Shown in pieces: positions 16,277 to 24,096 of a DNA stretch of 35,749 nt. Position numbers and translations under genes: made by a program. A model generated the notes under the pieces. That model worked only from the letters and a program-made list of their open reading frames with translations. It was not told where the DNA came from and did no database searches. The stretch comes from an uncultured Eubacteriales bacterium (lineage in GTDB: Bacteria; Bacillota; Clostridia; Oscillospirales; Oscillospiraceae): contig CABSBF010000018.1 of the NCBI GenBank assembly GCA_902475855.1, positions 1 through 35,749 of the forward strand, written 5' to 3'. Position 1 is the stretch's first letter; each line of letters begins with the position of its first letter.

Positions 16277-17272
16277 ATGGCAAAGAAGGAATCTAAAGAA
16301 AAATTCAAGACAATGATCGGCGGACAGGCCCTGATCGAAGGCATTATGATGATGGGACCTGAGAAGTCTGCGGTCGTTGTGCGTACCAAAAACGGGATAG
16401 AATCCAAGGTCACGCCGCTGAAAAAATCGGAGGGCTTTTCTGTCAAAAAGCTGCCGCTCATCCGCGGTGTGTTCAATTTCTGCAAGTCAATGAAGGTCGG
16501 CGTGACGGCACTGATGTATTCTGCGGACTTGTTCGCAGAGGACGACGGCGAAACGCCGGAAAAACAGTCGAAATTTGACCAGTGGCTGGAAAAGAAACTC
16601 TCCGGAGAGAAGGCACAGAACGTTCTGATCACGCTTTCCGTCGTTTTGGGCATTGCCTTTTCCGTCGCTTTGTTTTTCGTTCTGCCGTCCCTGCTCGGCT
16701 CACTGATCAACCGCTGGATTACCGCCAACGAGCTGGTGCGCAACCTGCTGGAGGGTTTGCTGCGAATCCTGATTTTTTTGAGCTACATGTTCCTTGTGTC
16801 CCGCATGAAGGATATGAGGCGCGTCTTTTCCTATCATGGAGCGGAGCATAAAACCATCCGCTGCTATGAGGCAAAACTCCCGCTTACCGTGGAAAATGTC
16901 CGGGTGCAGACCCGCCTTCACCCGCGCTGCGGCACGAGCTTCCTGTTTGTGGTGATGATTATTTCCATCCTCGTGTTTTCCATTGCTACGCCCATCCTGC
17001 GGCCGATCACGCCGGTGTTTGAGTCGGGTATTCTCAATGCACTGATGCGTGTCGTGCTGAAACTGCTGCTGCTGCCCATTGTCGTGAGCCTCAGTTATGA
17101 GTTCAACCGTCTGGTAGGACGTTATGACAACTGGCTGACCCACGCGCTTTCTGCGCCCGGTATGTGGCTGCAATATCTGACGACCAACGAGCCGGACGAC
17201 TCCATGATCGAAGTCGGCATCGAGGCGCTGACACTGGTTCTGCCGGAGAAAGAAGGAGAGGACCGATGGTAA
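16277..17272 (+). CDS. DUF1385 (YqhQ-like) membrane protein
   Basis: Conserved Bacillota membrane protein of unknown biochemical role. The 331-residue product carries the family hallmarks GGQALIEGIMMMGP near the N-terminus, YHGAEHKTIRCYE in the middle and HPRCGTSFL. Its membrane segments lie near residues 117-140, 157-175, 218-240 and 255-275. The conserved His, Glu and Cys residues hint at a metal or catalytic site, but this is inference. The start has AAAGGG upstream. Its stop overlaps the prmC start by 7 bases. DUF1385 next to prmC is frequent in clostridia, though there prfA usually follows and here recA does. Confidence 0.93.
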   Translation: MAKKESKEKFKTMIGGQALIEGIMMMGPEKSAVVVRTKNGIESKVTPLKKSEGFSVKKLPLIRGVFNFCKSMKVGVTALMYSADLFAEDDGETPEKQSKFDQWLEKKLSGEKAQNVLITLSVVLGIAFSVALFFVLPSLLGSLINRWITANELVRNLLEGLLRILIFLSYMFLVSRMKDMRRVFSYHGAEHKTIRCYEAKLPLTVENVRVQTRLHPRCGTSFLFVVMIISILVFSIATPILRPITPVFESGILNALMRVVLKLLLLPIVVSLSYEFNRLVGRYDNWLTHALSAPGMWLQYLTTNEPDDSMIEVGIEALTLVLPEKEGEDRW

Positions 17273-18135
17273 AAAAATATGCCGACCTGTTTCTGGATGC
17301 GCGGCGCGCACTTTTGAAGCAGGAGGGGCAATTCGCTGCCAATGTTGCGCGGGAACTTGTTTGCGCCGCTTCCGGTAAAACAGCGGAGCAGGTTATTGCG
17401 GATCGGGAAATCTATGCCTCCGAGGAGGTTTGCGAGCTGACGGAGTCCTTCGTCCAGCGGCGTCTGCGCGGAGAACCTATGCCCTATATTCTGGGACAGT
17501 GGGATTTTTACGGCATGACGCTGACAGTTACGCCGGATGTTCTGATTCCCCGCGATGATACCGTTGTTGTGACGGAGCTGGCCATCAAAAAGGCAATGTA
17601 TCTGGAGCAGAATCCGCGAATTCTGGATCTTTGCACCGGTTCCGGCTGCATCGGTCTTGCGGTTGCGCGGCGCGTGAAGGATGCGCGCGTGACACTGGGC
17701 GATATTTCTGCGGCGGCGCTTCGGGTGGCACGGCGGAATGTTTCCCAGCTCAAGCTGACCGGCCGCGTCAACTGTGTGGCGATGGATGCGCTGAAGCCGG
17801 CGCAGGAATTTCTCGGTACCTATGATTTGATCGTCTCCAACCCGCCCTATGTCACGACGCAGGAGATGGAAACGCTGGATCCCTCCGTTCGGGAGTTTGA
17901 ACCGCGTCTGGCATTGGACGGCGGCGCGGACGGCTTGGACTTTTACCGGGCGATCATAAAGAACTACACGTCCGCACTGGCGCCGCGCGGCTACCTGTGC
18001 TTTGAATTCGGCATGGGGCAGGAAAATGCGGTTTGCTCACTTCTGATGCGCGGCGGTTATGAAATTCTGGAGCTGAAAAAAGATACCGCAGAGATCACAA
18101 GGGCAGTGCTTGCCCAGAAAAGGGAGGATAACTGA
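17266..18135 (+). CDS. prmC: Release factor glutamine N5-methyltransferase
   Basis: Methylates the glutamine of the GGQ motif in release factors RF1 and RF2, using S-adenosylmethionine. The 289-residue product has a helical N-domain, LIPRDDT (93-99; usually LIPRPET/DT, so the second Pro is replaced by Asp), the SAM-binding DLCTGSGCIG (121-130) and the catalytic NPPY (192-195). I chose ATG 17266, with AAGGAG 7 bases before it, over an upstream frame inside DUF1385. It overlaps that gene by 7 bases, and recA starts 2 bases after its stop. Its usual neighbour prfA, which encodes its substrate RF1, is not here. Confidence 0.95.
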   Translation: MVKKYADLFLDARRALLKQEGQFAANVARELVCAASGKTAEQVIADREIYASEEVCELTESFVQRRLRGEPMPYILGQWDFYGMTLTVTPDVLIPRDDTVVVTELAIKKAMYLEQNPRILDLCTGSGCIGLAVARRVKDARVTLGDISAAALRVARRNVSQLKLTGRVNCVAMDALKPAQEFLGTYDLIVSNPPYVTTQEMETLDPSVREFEPRLALDGGADGLDFYRAIIKNYTSALAPRGYLCFEFGMGQENAVCSLLMRGGYEILELKKDTAEITRAVLAQKREDN

Positions 18136-18137
18136 TT

Positions 18138-19241
18138 ATGGCATCGAAGAAACCGGCTTATGAAGCCCCGACCCCCGCTGATGACAAGAAAAAAGCATTG
18201 GAAACGGCGCTGCACCAGATTGAGAAGAACTACGGTAAGGGCGCGGTCATGCGCCTGGGCGACAAACCGGAGATGAACGTGGACGCCATTCCTACCGGCT
18301 CTCTGGCACTGGATGCGGCGCTGGGCATCGGCGGTCTGCCGCGCGGCAGAATCGTAGAGATCTACGGGCCTGAGTCTTCCGGCAAGACAACGCTGGCACT
18401 GCACGTGCTGGCCTCCGCGCAGAAGCGCGGCGGCGAGGTCGCCTTTGTGGACGCGGAGCATGCACTCGATCCTGTATACGCGGCTGCTATCGGCGTGGAC
18501 ATCGACTCCATGCTGGTTTCCCAGCCGGATACCGGTGAGCAGGCGCTGGACATTACCGACGCGCTTGTGCGCTCCGGCGCGATCGACGTGGTTGTTGTGG
18601 ACTCCGTTGCGGCGCTGACTCCCCGCGCCGAGATCGAAGGCGAGATGGGCGATGCCTTTGTCGGCCTGCAGGCGCGGTTGATGTCGCAGGCGCTTCGCAA
18701 GCTGGCCGGAACGGTTGCAAAGACAAACTGTATTGTTATTTTCATCAACCAGCTTCGCATGAAGATCGGCGTGATGTATGGCAACCCCGAAACGACCACC
18801 GGCGGTAATGCGCTGAAGTTCTATTCTTCCGTGCGTCTGGATGTCCGCAAGGTCGAAACCATCAAGAACGGTACCGAGATCGTGGGCAACCGCACGCGCG
18901 TCAAGGTTATTAAGAACAAGGTCGCGCCCCCCTTCCGTGAGGCGGTGTTTGATATCATGTACGGCGAGGGCATTTCCCGCTTTGGCGAGCTGCTCGATAT
19001 TGCCGTCAATCTGGAATTGGTCAACAAGAGCGGAAGCTGGTTCTCCGTCGGCGACGAACGTATCGGCCAGGGACGCGACAATGCCAAGCAATATATCGCA
19101 GATCATCCGGAGCTTGCGGATATGCTGGAGGAAAAGGTTCGCGAAAATCTGGCGCAGCTTCAAAACAGCCGCTCCAGAGCTGCCGCAAAGCCGGCCGGCA
19201 AGGCGGTAGATATTTCCGCGGACGATTTCGATGAAGGTTGA
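18138..19241 (+). CDS. recA: Recombinase RecA
   Basis: ATP-dependent strand-exchange protein for homologous recombination and the SOS response. The 367-residue product has the Walker A GPESSGKTT (77-85), the conserved VAFVDAEHALDPVYA, the Walker B region VVVVDSVAAL, the loop L2 area NQLRMKIGVMYGNPETTTGG and a short acidic C-terminal tail. Start ATG 18138 has GGGAGG upstream. recX overlaps its last 11 bases. I see no clear LexA-box-like promoter before it; it appears to be read from upstream genes, although an internal promoter cannot be excluded. Confidence 0.98.
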   Translation: MASKKPAYEAPTPADDKKKALETALHQIEKNYGKGAVMRLGDKPEMNVDAIPTGSLALDAALGIGGLPRGRIVEIYGPESSGKTTLALHVLASAQKRGGEVAFVDAEHALDPVYAAAIGVDIDSMLVSQPDTGEQALDITDALVRSGAIDVVVVDSVAALTPRAEIEGEMGDAFVGLQARLMSQALRKLAGTVAKTNCIVIFINQLRMKIGVMYGNPETTTGGNALKFYSSVRLDVRKVETIKNGTEIVGNRTRVKVIKNKVAPPFREAVFDIMYGEGISRFGELLDIAVNLELVNKSGSWFSVGDERIGQGRDNAKQYIADHPELADMLEEKVRENLAQLQNSRSRAAAKPAGKAVDISADDFDEG

Positions 19242-19857
19242 GTCCGTTGAGGAAACACGCTCACCGCAGGGCAAGCTGCGCGTGCGATTTGACAACGGGA
19301 CGAGTATGCTGGTGTTTCCGGCGGTCATTACGGAGCTGAGCCTGTTTCCCGGTGTGGAGCTTTCGGAGGCTGCACTGGACTCCCTGCGCGATACCTGTGC
19401 AGAGACATCTGCCCGTGAGCGTGCGGTGCGCATTATCTCCGCTGTACCGGTGTCAAAACGCGAGCTGCAATGCCGCCTTGTCCGCAAGGGCGAGACGGAG
19501 GAGCGTGCGCAGCAGGCTGTGCAATGGCTCGATGAGCTGCATCTGCTGGACGACACCGAAGTTGCCGCTCAGATTGTGCGCTCGGGCGCAGCCAAGGGCT
19601 ACGGCGCGGCGCGCGTCCGACAGATGCTTTATGAAAAGAAAATCCCGCGCGAGCTGTGGGAGCAGGCGCTTTCCCAGCTTCCACCGCAGGAAAATGCCAT
19701 AGACGAGTTTTTGCGGCGGCGCTTCCGCGGCGCGAAGCCGGATCAAAAAGAACAAAAGCGTGCTACTGACGCGCTGCTGCGGCGCGGCCATTCGTGGAGC
19801 GACATCCGCAGCGCGTTGGAGCGCTATGTTCCGGAGGAGGAGCTTCCGGAGGAATAA
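19231..19857 (+). CDS. recX: Regulatory protein RecX
   Basis: RecX binds RecA filaments and modulates their activity. The 208-residue product is highly charged and helical, with RecX tandem three-helix repeats: SARERAVRIISAVPVSKREL, LDELHLLDDTEVAAQIV and KGYGAARVRQMLYEKKIP. The start ATG 19231 lies inside recA (11-base overlap, different frame), which suggests translational coupling that keeps its level tied to RecA. rimO begins 22 bases after its stop. Confidence 0.93.
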   Translation: MKVESVEETRSPQGKLRVRFDNGTSMLVFPAVITELSLFPGVELSEAALDSLRDTCAETSARERAVRIISAVPVSKRELQCRLVRKGETEERAQQAVQWLDELHLLDDTEVAAQIVRSGAAKGYGAARVRQMLYEKKIPRELWEQALSQLPPQENAIDEFLRRRFRGAKPDQKEQKRATDALLRRGHSWSDIRSALERYVPEEELPEE

Positions 19858-19879
19858 CAGAAAGGAAGTTACGGCACCT

Positions 19880-21205
19880 ATGGGTAAACGGATCGGAATG
19901 ATCTCGTTGGGCTGTGCAAAAAATCAGGTCAACGCAGAACAAATGCTCTATCTCCTGCGCGAGGCAGGCTTTGAGATTCTCTCCGGCGTGGAGGGAGCGG
20001 ATCTGGTTATTATCAACACCTGTGGCTTTATTGACTCCGCAAAGAGCGAGGCCATCGACAATATTCTTGCGATGGGTGCGCTGAAGCAGGAGGGTGTGAT
20101 CGGGAAAATCCTGGTGACGGGCTGCCTGTCCCAGCGGTATCAGCAGGAAATCATGCAGGAGTTACCGGAGGTGGACGGCGTTCTCGGCACCGGAAGCTAC
20201 GGCGATATTGTGCAGACGGCGGAAAGACTTCTGGCCGGAGAAACGGTTGTCGAATTCGGCAGCATTGATGCGCCGATCGACGAGGTCGGGCGGATCCTGA
20301 CGACGCCGGAACACTATGCCTTCCTCAAAATTGCGGAGGGCTGCAACAATCGCTGCGCGTTTTGCGTGATTCCCTATCTGCGCGGAAAATATCGCAGCCG
20401 AAGTATGGACGCGTGCCTCTATGAGGCACGAACACTTGCGGAAGAGGGAGTCAAAGAACTGATTGTCGTGGCACAGGACACGAGCCGCTATGGGGTCGAT
20501 CTCTATGGAAAACAAATGCTGCCGGAACTTTTGCGGGAGCTTTGCAAGATCGAAAAGCTTCACTGGATCCGGGTACATTATCTCTATCCCGACGCCATTA
20601 CGGACGAATTGATCGACGTGATCGCGCAGGAACCGAAGATTGTCAAGTACTTTGATATTCCCATCCAGCATGTCAACGATGCGATTCTGAAGCGAATGAA
20701 CCGGCGCGGCATGCGCGCGGATCTGGATGAGCTGTTTGCCAAGCTGCGCAGCAGAATTCCGGATGCCGTTATGCGCACGAGCCTGATCACGGGCCTTCCC
20801 GGAGAGGGCGAGGCAGAATTTGAAGAGCTCTGCACATGGCTGCGCGAGCATAAGCTGGAGCGCGTCGGCGCCTTTGCCTTCTCTCCGGAGGAGGGAACGC
20901 CGGCGGCTGCGATGGAGTATCCGCCGGAAGAGGTCGCCATGCGGCGCGCGGAGATTATCAATGAGCTTCAATCCCGCGTAATGGATGAATATAATGAAAA
21001 GCAACGCGGCCGGACGCTTGAAGTGCTCTGCGAGGGCTATGATCCGGAGACGGAGCAGTATTTTGGCCGCACCTATGCCGATTCGCCTGAAATTGACGGC
21101 CGGGTCGCGTTTACAAGTGAGGAAACCGTCCGGACAGGAAGCTTTGTGCCGGTGGAAATCACAGGCGTCAGCGACGGAGATCTGACGGGAAAAGTGAGGA
21201 GATAA
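19880..21205 (+). CDS. rimO: Ribosomal protein S12 methylthiotransferase RimO
   Basis: Radical-SAM enzyme that adds a methylthio group to an aspartate of ribosomal protein S12. The 441-residue product has the N-terminal UPF0004 domain with cluster cysteines Cys12, Cys48 and Cys82, the radical-SAM motif C155-x3-C159-x2-C162 in EGCNNRCAFC, and a C-terminal TRAM domain (about 375-441). It begins MGKRIGMISLGCAKNQVN; SLGCAKNxVD-type starts separate RimO from MiaB. I chose ATG 19880; AAAGGAAG is about 11 bases upstream, a little far. Longer readings overlap recX. Confidence 0.93.
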   Translation: MGKRIGMISLGCAKNQVNAEQMLYLLREAGFEILSGVEGADLVIINTCGFIDSAKSEAIDNILAMGALKQEGVIGKILVTGCLSQRYQQEIMQELPEVDGVLGTGSYGDIVQTAERLLAGETVVEFGSIDAPIDEVGRILTTPEHYAFLKIAEGCNNRCAFCVIPYLRGKYRSRSMDACLYEARTLAEEGVKELIVVAQDTSRYGVDLYGKQMLPELLRELCKIEKLHWIRVHYLYPDAITDELIDVIAQEPKIVKYFDIPIQHVNDAILKRMNRRGMRADLDELFAKLRSRIPDAVMRTSLITGLPGEGEAEFEELCTWLREHKLERVGAFAFSPEEGTPAAAMEYPPEEVAMRRAEIINELQSRVMDEYNEKQRGRTLEVLCEGYDPETEQYFGRTYADSPEIDGRVAFTSEETVRTGSFVPVEITGVSDGDLTGKVRR

Positions 21206-21208
21206 GCA

Positions 21209-21772
21209 ATGACTACTGCAACAAAAATTACACTGATCCGCGTGATTATGATCCCGATTTTCATTATCTTCATGTATCTCTCTGAGCATTGCGGCGCAGT
21301 AATGCATTATATTGCGCTGGCTATCTTTGCAATCGCCAGTCTTACGGATATCGTGGACGGCAAGATCGCCCGCCGCTACAATCAGGTGACCGATCTTGGC
21401 AAGTTCCTCGACCCGCTGGCGGATAAGGTACTTGTTATCGCGGCGATGGTCATGCTTTGCGAGTGGGGCATTTTTCCGGCATGGGCGGTTATGATCGTGC
21501 TGGCACGGGAATTTGCGGTCAGCGGCTTGCGGATGATCGCGGCCAGCAAAGGAAAGGTCATTGCCGCCGGCTGGTCCGGCAAGGTCAAAACTGCCGTCAC
21601 AATGACGGGCATCTCCGTCATGCTGCTTCTGAATGTCTCGACGTTTATTGATCTTCTTGGCCAGACGGCAGTGAATGCCGTCAACTGGATCGTGATTGCG
21701 GCGGTTTCGCTGACCACACTGTATTCCGGCATCGAGTATTTTGTTCAGAACCACAGCGTCTTTGAAAAGTAA
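21209..21772 (+). CDS. pgsA: CDP-diacylglycerol-glycerol-3-phosphate 3-phosphatidyltransferase
   Basis: Membrane enzyme that commits CDP-diacylglycerol to phosphatidylglycerol synthesis. The 187-residue product has four or more hydrophobic helices and the complete CDP-alcohol phosphatidyltransferase motif: Asp50-Gly51-x2-Ala54-Arg55, Gly64, Asp68 and Asp72. Start ATG 21209 lies 3 bases after rimO, with AGTGAGGAGATAAGC upstream. It is the last gene of the long unit; no hairpin follows it, and the T-box promoter begins 3 bases after the stop, so some read-through into the T-box leader is possible. Confidence 0.94.
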   Translation: MTTATKITLIRVIMIPIFIIFMYLSEHCGAVMHYIALAIFAIASLTDIVDGKIARRYNQVTDLGKFLDPLADKVLVIAAMVMLCEWGIFPAWAVMIVLAREFAVSGLRMIAASKGKVIAAGWSGKVKTAVTMTGISVMLLLNVSTFIDLLGQTAVNAVNWIVIAAVSLTTLYSGIEYFVQNHSVFEK

Positions 21773-21775
21773 GGA

Positions 21776-21804
21776 TTGACACCGCCCAGCGCGGATGATA
21801 ATAT
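21776..21804 (+). promoter_or_regulatory. Promoter of the Cys T-box transcript
   Basis: Perfect TTGACA (21776-21781), 17 bases, then TAATAT (21799-21804) preceded by TGn (21796-21798), an extended -10 arrangement. Transcription would start near 21811. Confidence 0.65.
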
Positions 21805-21810
21805 ACTGAT

Positions 21811-22030
21811 ATAGCTGAATATGCGCTGTGAACGGGAAGAGTAACCCGCGATTCCGCAGCAGAGAGCGCCTGCCATCGGCTGGAAGCAGGCGCGGCGGAG
21901 CGTGTGTGAAGGTGCGTCCGGGAGCGCAGGGGAGACCCCGTTCGCCGCGTAAAGGCGTTGAGTGAGAAATCAGAGTGGAACCGCGAGCATAGCCCGCCTC
22001 TTGAGAGAATAAAGAGGCGGGCTGTTTTTT
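21811..22030 (+). promoter_or_regulatory. T-box riboswitch, cysteine-specific
   Basis: This leader binds uncharged tRNA and lets transcription continue when cysteinyl-tRNA is low. The hallmark T-box AGAGTGGAACCGCG is at 21972-21985. Its TGGA bulge (21976-21979) would pair with a tRNA 3' end UCCA, which fits the U73 discriminator of tRNA-Cys. In stem I the AAGAGTAA element is at 21839-21846, and the likely specifier is TGC (Cys) at 21913-21915 in GAAGGTGCGTCCGGGAGC. The terminator stem pairs 21991-22002 with 22012-22023, followed by six Ts (22025-22030). The downstream genes cysE and cysS agree with the specifier. The start position is inferred from the promoter. Confidence 0.93.
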
Positions 22031-22049
22031 GTAGTATGGAGGCGGATCA

Positions 22050-22661
22050 ATGCGGTTAAAAGAAACCATAGAGGCATATCAGAAGAACGACCCTGCGGCG
22101 CGCAGCAAATTTGAGGTGTTCTGGCTCTACAATGGGCTGCATGCCATCATGTATCACCGCGTGGCGCATTGGCTGTTTATACATCATATGAGATTTCTGG
22201 GGCGCTGGGTGTCACAGATCGCACGGCGGCGCACCGGTGTAGAGATCCATCCGGCGGCGAAGATCGGGCGCCGGTTGGTCATAGACCATGGCATGGGAAT
22301 CGTCATCGGCGCGACGGCGGAGGTCGGAGATGACTGCCTGATCTATCAGGGTGTGACCCTTGGCGGAACGGGCGCAGCGCGAGAGAAGCGCCATCCGACC
22401 ATTGGCAATAATGTAATGATCGGCTGCGGCGCGAAGGTGCTGGGGCCGTTCAAGGTGGGGGATAACGCGCGCATTGCGGCAAATTCCGTGGTACTCAGCG
22501 AGGTACCGCCCAATTCTACAGTAGTTGGTGTGCCGGGGCGTGTAGTGCGTCTGAACGGAGAAAAACTCGACCATATCCATACCCCGGATCCCGTCCGTAC
22601 AGAGCTGGACTATCTGACCGGGCGCATCGAGGCGCTGGAAAAACAATTGGAGGAAAAATAA
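22050..22661 (+). CDS. cysE: Serine O-acetyltransferase
   Basis: Makes O-acetylserine from serine and acetyl-CoA, the first step of cysteine synthesis. The 203-residue product has a helical N-terminal part and a left-handed beta-helix of hexapeptide repeats. The active-site region is VEIHPAAKIG and DHGMGIVIGATAEVG (catalytic His80), followed by GVTLGGTG and a C-terminal VVGVPGRVV. The shorter N-domain is typical for Bacillota. Start ATG 22050 follows GGAGGCGGATCA directly after the T-box terminator. cysS begins on the next base after its stop. Confidence 0.96.
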   Translation: MRLKETIEAYQKNDPAARSKFEVFWLYNGLHAIMYHRVAHWLFIHHMRFLGRWVSQIARRRTGVEIHPAAKIGRRLVIDHGMGIVIGATAEVGDDCLIYQGVTLGGTGAAREKRHPTIGNNVMIGCGAKVLGPFKVGDNARIAANSVVLSEVPPNSTVVGVPGRVVRLNGEKLDHIHTPDPVRTELDYLTGRIEALEKQLEEK

Positions 22662-24083
22662 ATGTATCTTTACAACTCTTTGAGCCACAAAAAGGAACTG
22701 TTTGTTCCCAACGATCCATCTCTGGTGAAAATGTATACCTGCGGCCCGACAGTGTATCATTTTGCCCACATCGGCAACCTGCGCAGCTATATCATGGAGG
22801 ATGTGCTGGAGAAAAGCTTGCGCTATCTCGGTTATCCCGTCAAGCGCGTGATGAATATTACGGACGTCGGACATCTTGCTTCTGACGCCGATACCGGCGA
22901 GGACAAGATGCTCAAGGGCGCCAAGCGCGAGCATAAAACCGTGATGGAGATTGCCAAGTTTTATACTGACGCCTTTTTTGCCGACTGCGAAAAGTTGAAT
23001 ATCAAGCGCCCGGACGTCGTCGAGCCTGCTACACACTGCATCCCCGAGTATATCCACATCATTGAAACGCTGCTGGACAAGGGCTTTGCCTATCTTGCGG
23101 GCGGAAATGTGTATTTCGATACTTCTAAGCTGGAAAAATACTATGTGTTCAACGATCATAACGAGGAGGATCTTGAGGTCGGTGTCCGTGAGGGCGTTGA
23201 GGAGGACACGAACAAGCGCAATAAGAACGATTTTGTTCTCTGGTTCACCAAGTCGAAGTTCGAAGATCAGGCGCTCAAGTGGGACTCCCCGTGGGGCGTC
23301 GGCTATCCTGGCTGGCACATTGAGTGCTCCGGCATCAGCATCAAGCATTTGGGCGAGTATCTCGACATTCACTGCGGCGGCATTGACAACGCTTTCCCGC
23401 ATCACACGAATGAAATTGCGCAGTCCGAGTCCTATCTCGGCCACAAATGGTGCAATTACTGGTTCCATGTCCACCATCTGAACACGGAGAGCGGAAAGAT
23501 GTCCAAATCCAAGGGAGAGTTCCTGACAGTTTCCCTGCTGGAGGAGAAAGGCTATGACCCCATCGTCTACCGTCTTTTCTGCTTGCAAAGCCACTACCGC
23601 CGCAATCTGGTCTTTTCCTGGGAAAACCTCGATAATGCCGCTGTGACCTATCAGAAGCTCATTTCCAAAATCGCGGCGCTTCGCCCGGATGCGCAGGAGC
23701 CGGCGGATGAGGCAGCCTTTGCCGCCTTGAAGCAGCGCTTTGAAACGGCGTTGAATGGCGACCTCAATACCTCGCTTGCGGTCACGGCACTTTATGATGT
23801 GCTGAAGGCCAAAACGAACGATGCGACCAAACTGGCTGCGCTGGCAGACTTTGACAGGGTGCTCGGCCTGAATCTGCTTGCGGCAGCAGAGAAGGAACGT
23901 AAGGCGCAGCCGCAGCAGGAGACAATTCAAAACGATCCTGCGGTTGTGCCGCTGCTGGAAGCGCGTGCTGCCGCCAAGAAAGCGAAGAACTGGGCGGAGG
24001 CAGACCGTATCCGCGATGAGCTTAAGAGCATGGGCTACGAGATCGTCGATACACCGCAGGGGGCGGTTTGCAAGCGCATCTGA
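22662..24083 (+). CDS. cysS: Cysteinyl-tRNA synthetase
   Basis: Class I synthetase that charges tRNA-Cys. The 473-residue product has Cys27 of the zinc site in YTCGPTVY, the HIGH-type motif HIGN (36-39), further zinc ligands near GWHIECSG and HTNEIAQSE, and KMSKS (279-283). A C-terminal helical region (about 320-473) includes a DALR-like part. It starts immediately after the cysE stop, with GGAGG inside the end of cysE. Control by a T-box that reads its own tRNA is the standard feedback for this enzyme. Confidence 0.98.
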   Translation: MYLYNSLSHKKELFVPNDPSLVKMYTCGPTVYHFAHIGNLRSYIMEDVLEKSLRYLGYPVKRVMNITDVGHLASDADTGEDKMLKGAKREHKTVMEIAKFYTDAFFADCEKLNIKRPDVVEPATHCIPEYIHIIETLLDKGFAYLAGGNVYFDTSKLEKYYVFNDHNEEDLEVGVREGVEEDTNKRNKNDFVLWFTKSKFEDQALKWDSPWGVGYPGWHIECSGISIKHLGEYLDIHCGGIDNAFPHHTNEIAQSESYLGHKWCNYWFHVHHLNTESGKMSKSKGEFLTVSLLEEKGYDPIVYRLFCLQSHYRRNLVFSWENLDNAAVTYQKLISKIAALRPDAQEPADEAAFAALKQRFETALNGDLNTSLAVTALYDVLKAKTNDATKLAALADFDRVLGLNLLAAAEKERKAQPQQETIQNDPAVVPLLEARAAAKKAKNWAEADRIRDELKSMGYEIVDTPQGAVCKRI

Positions 24084-24096
24084 AAGGAGCCCTGAA

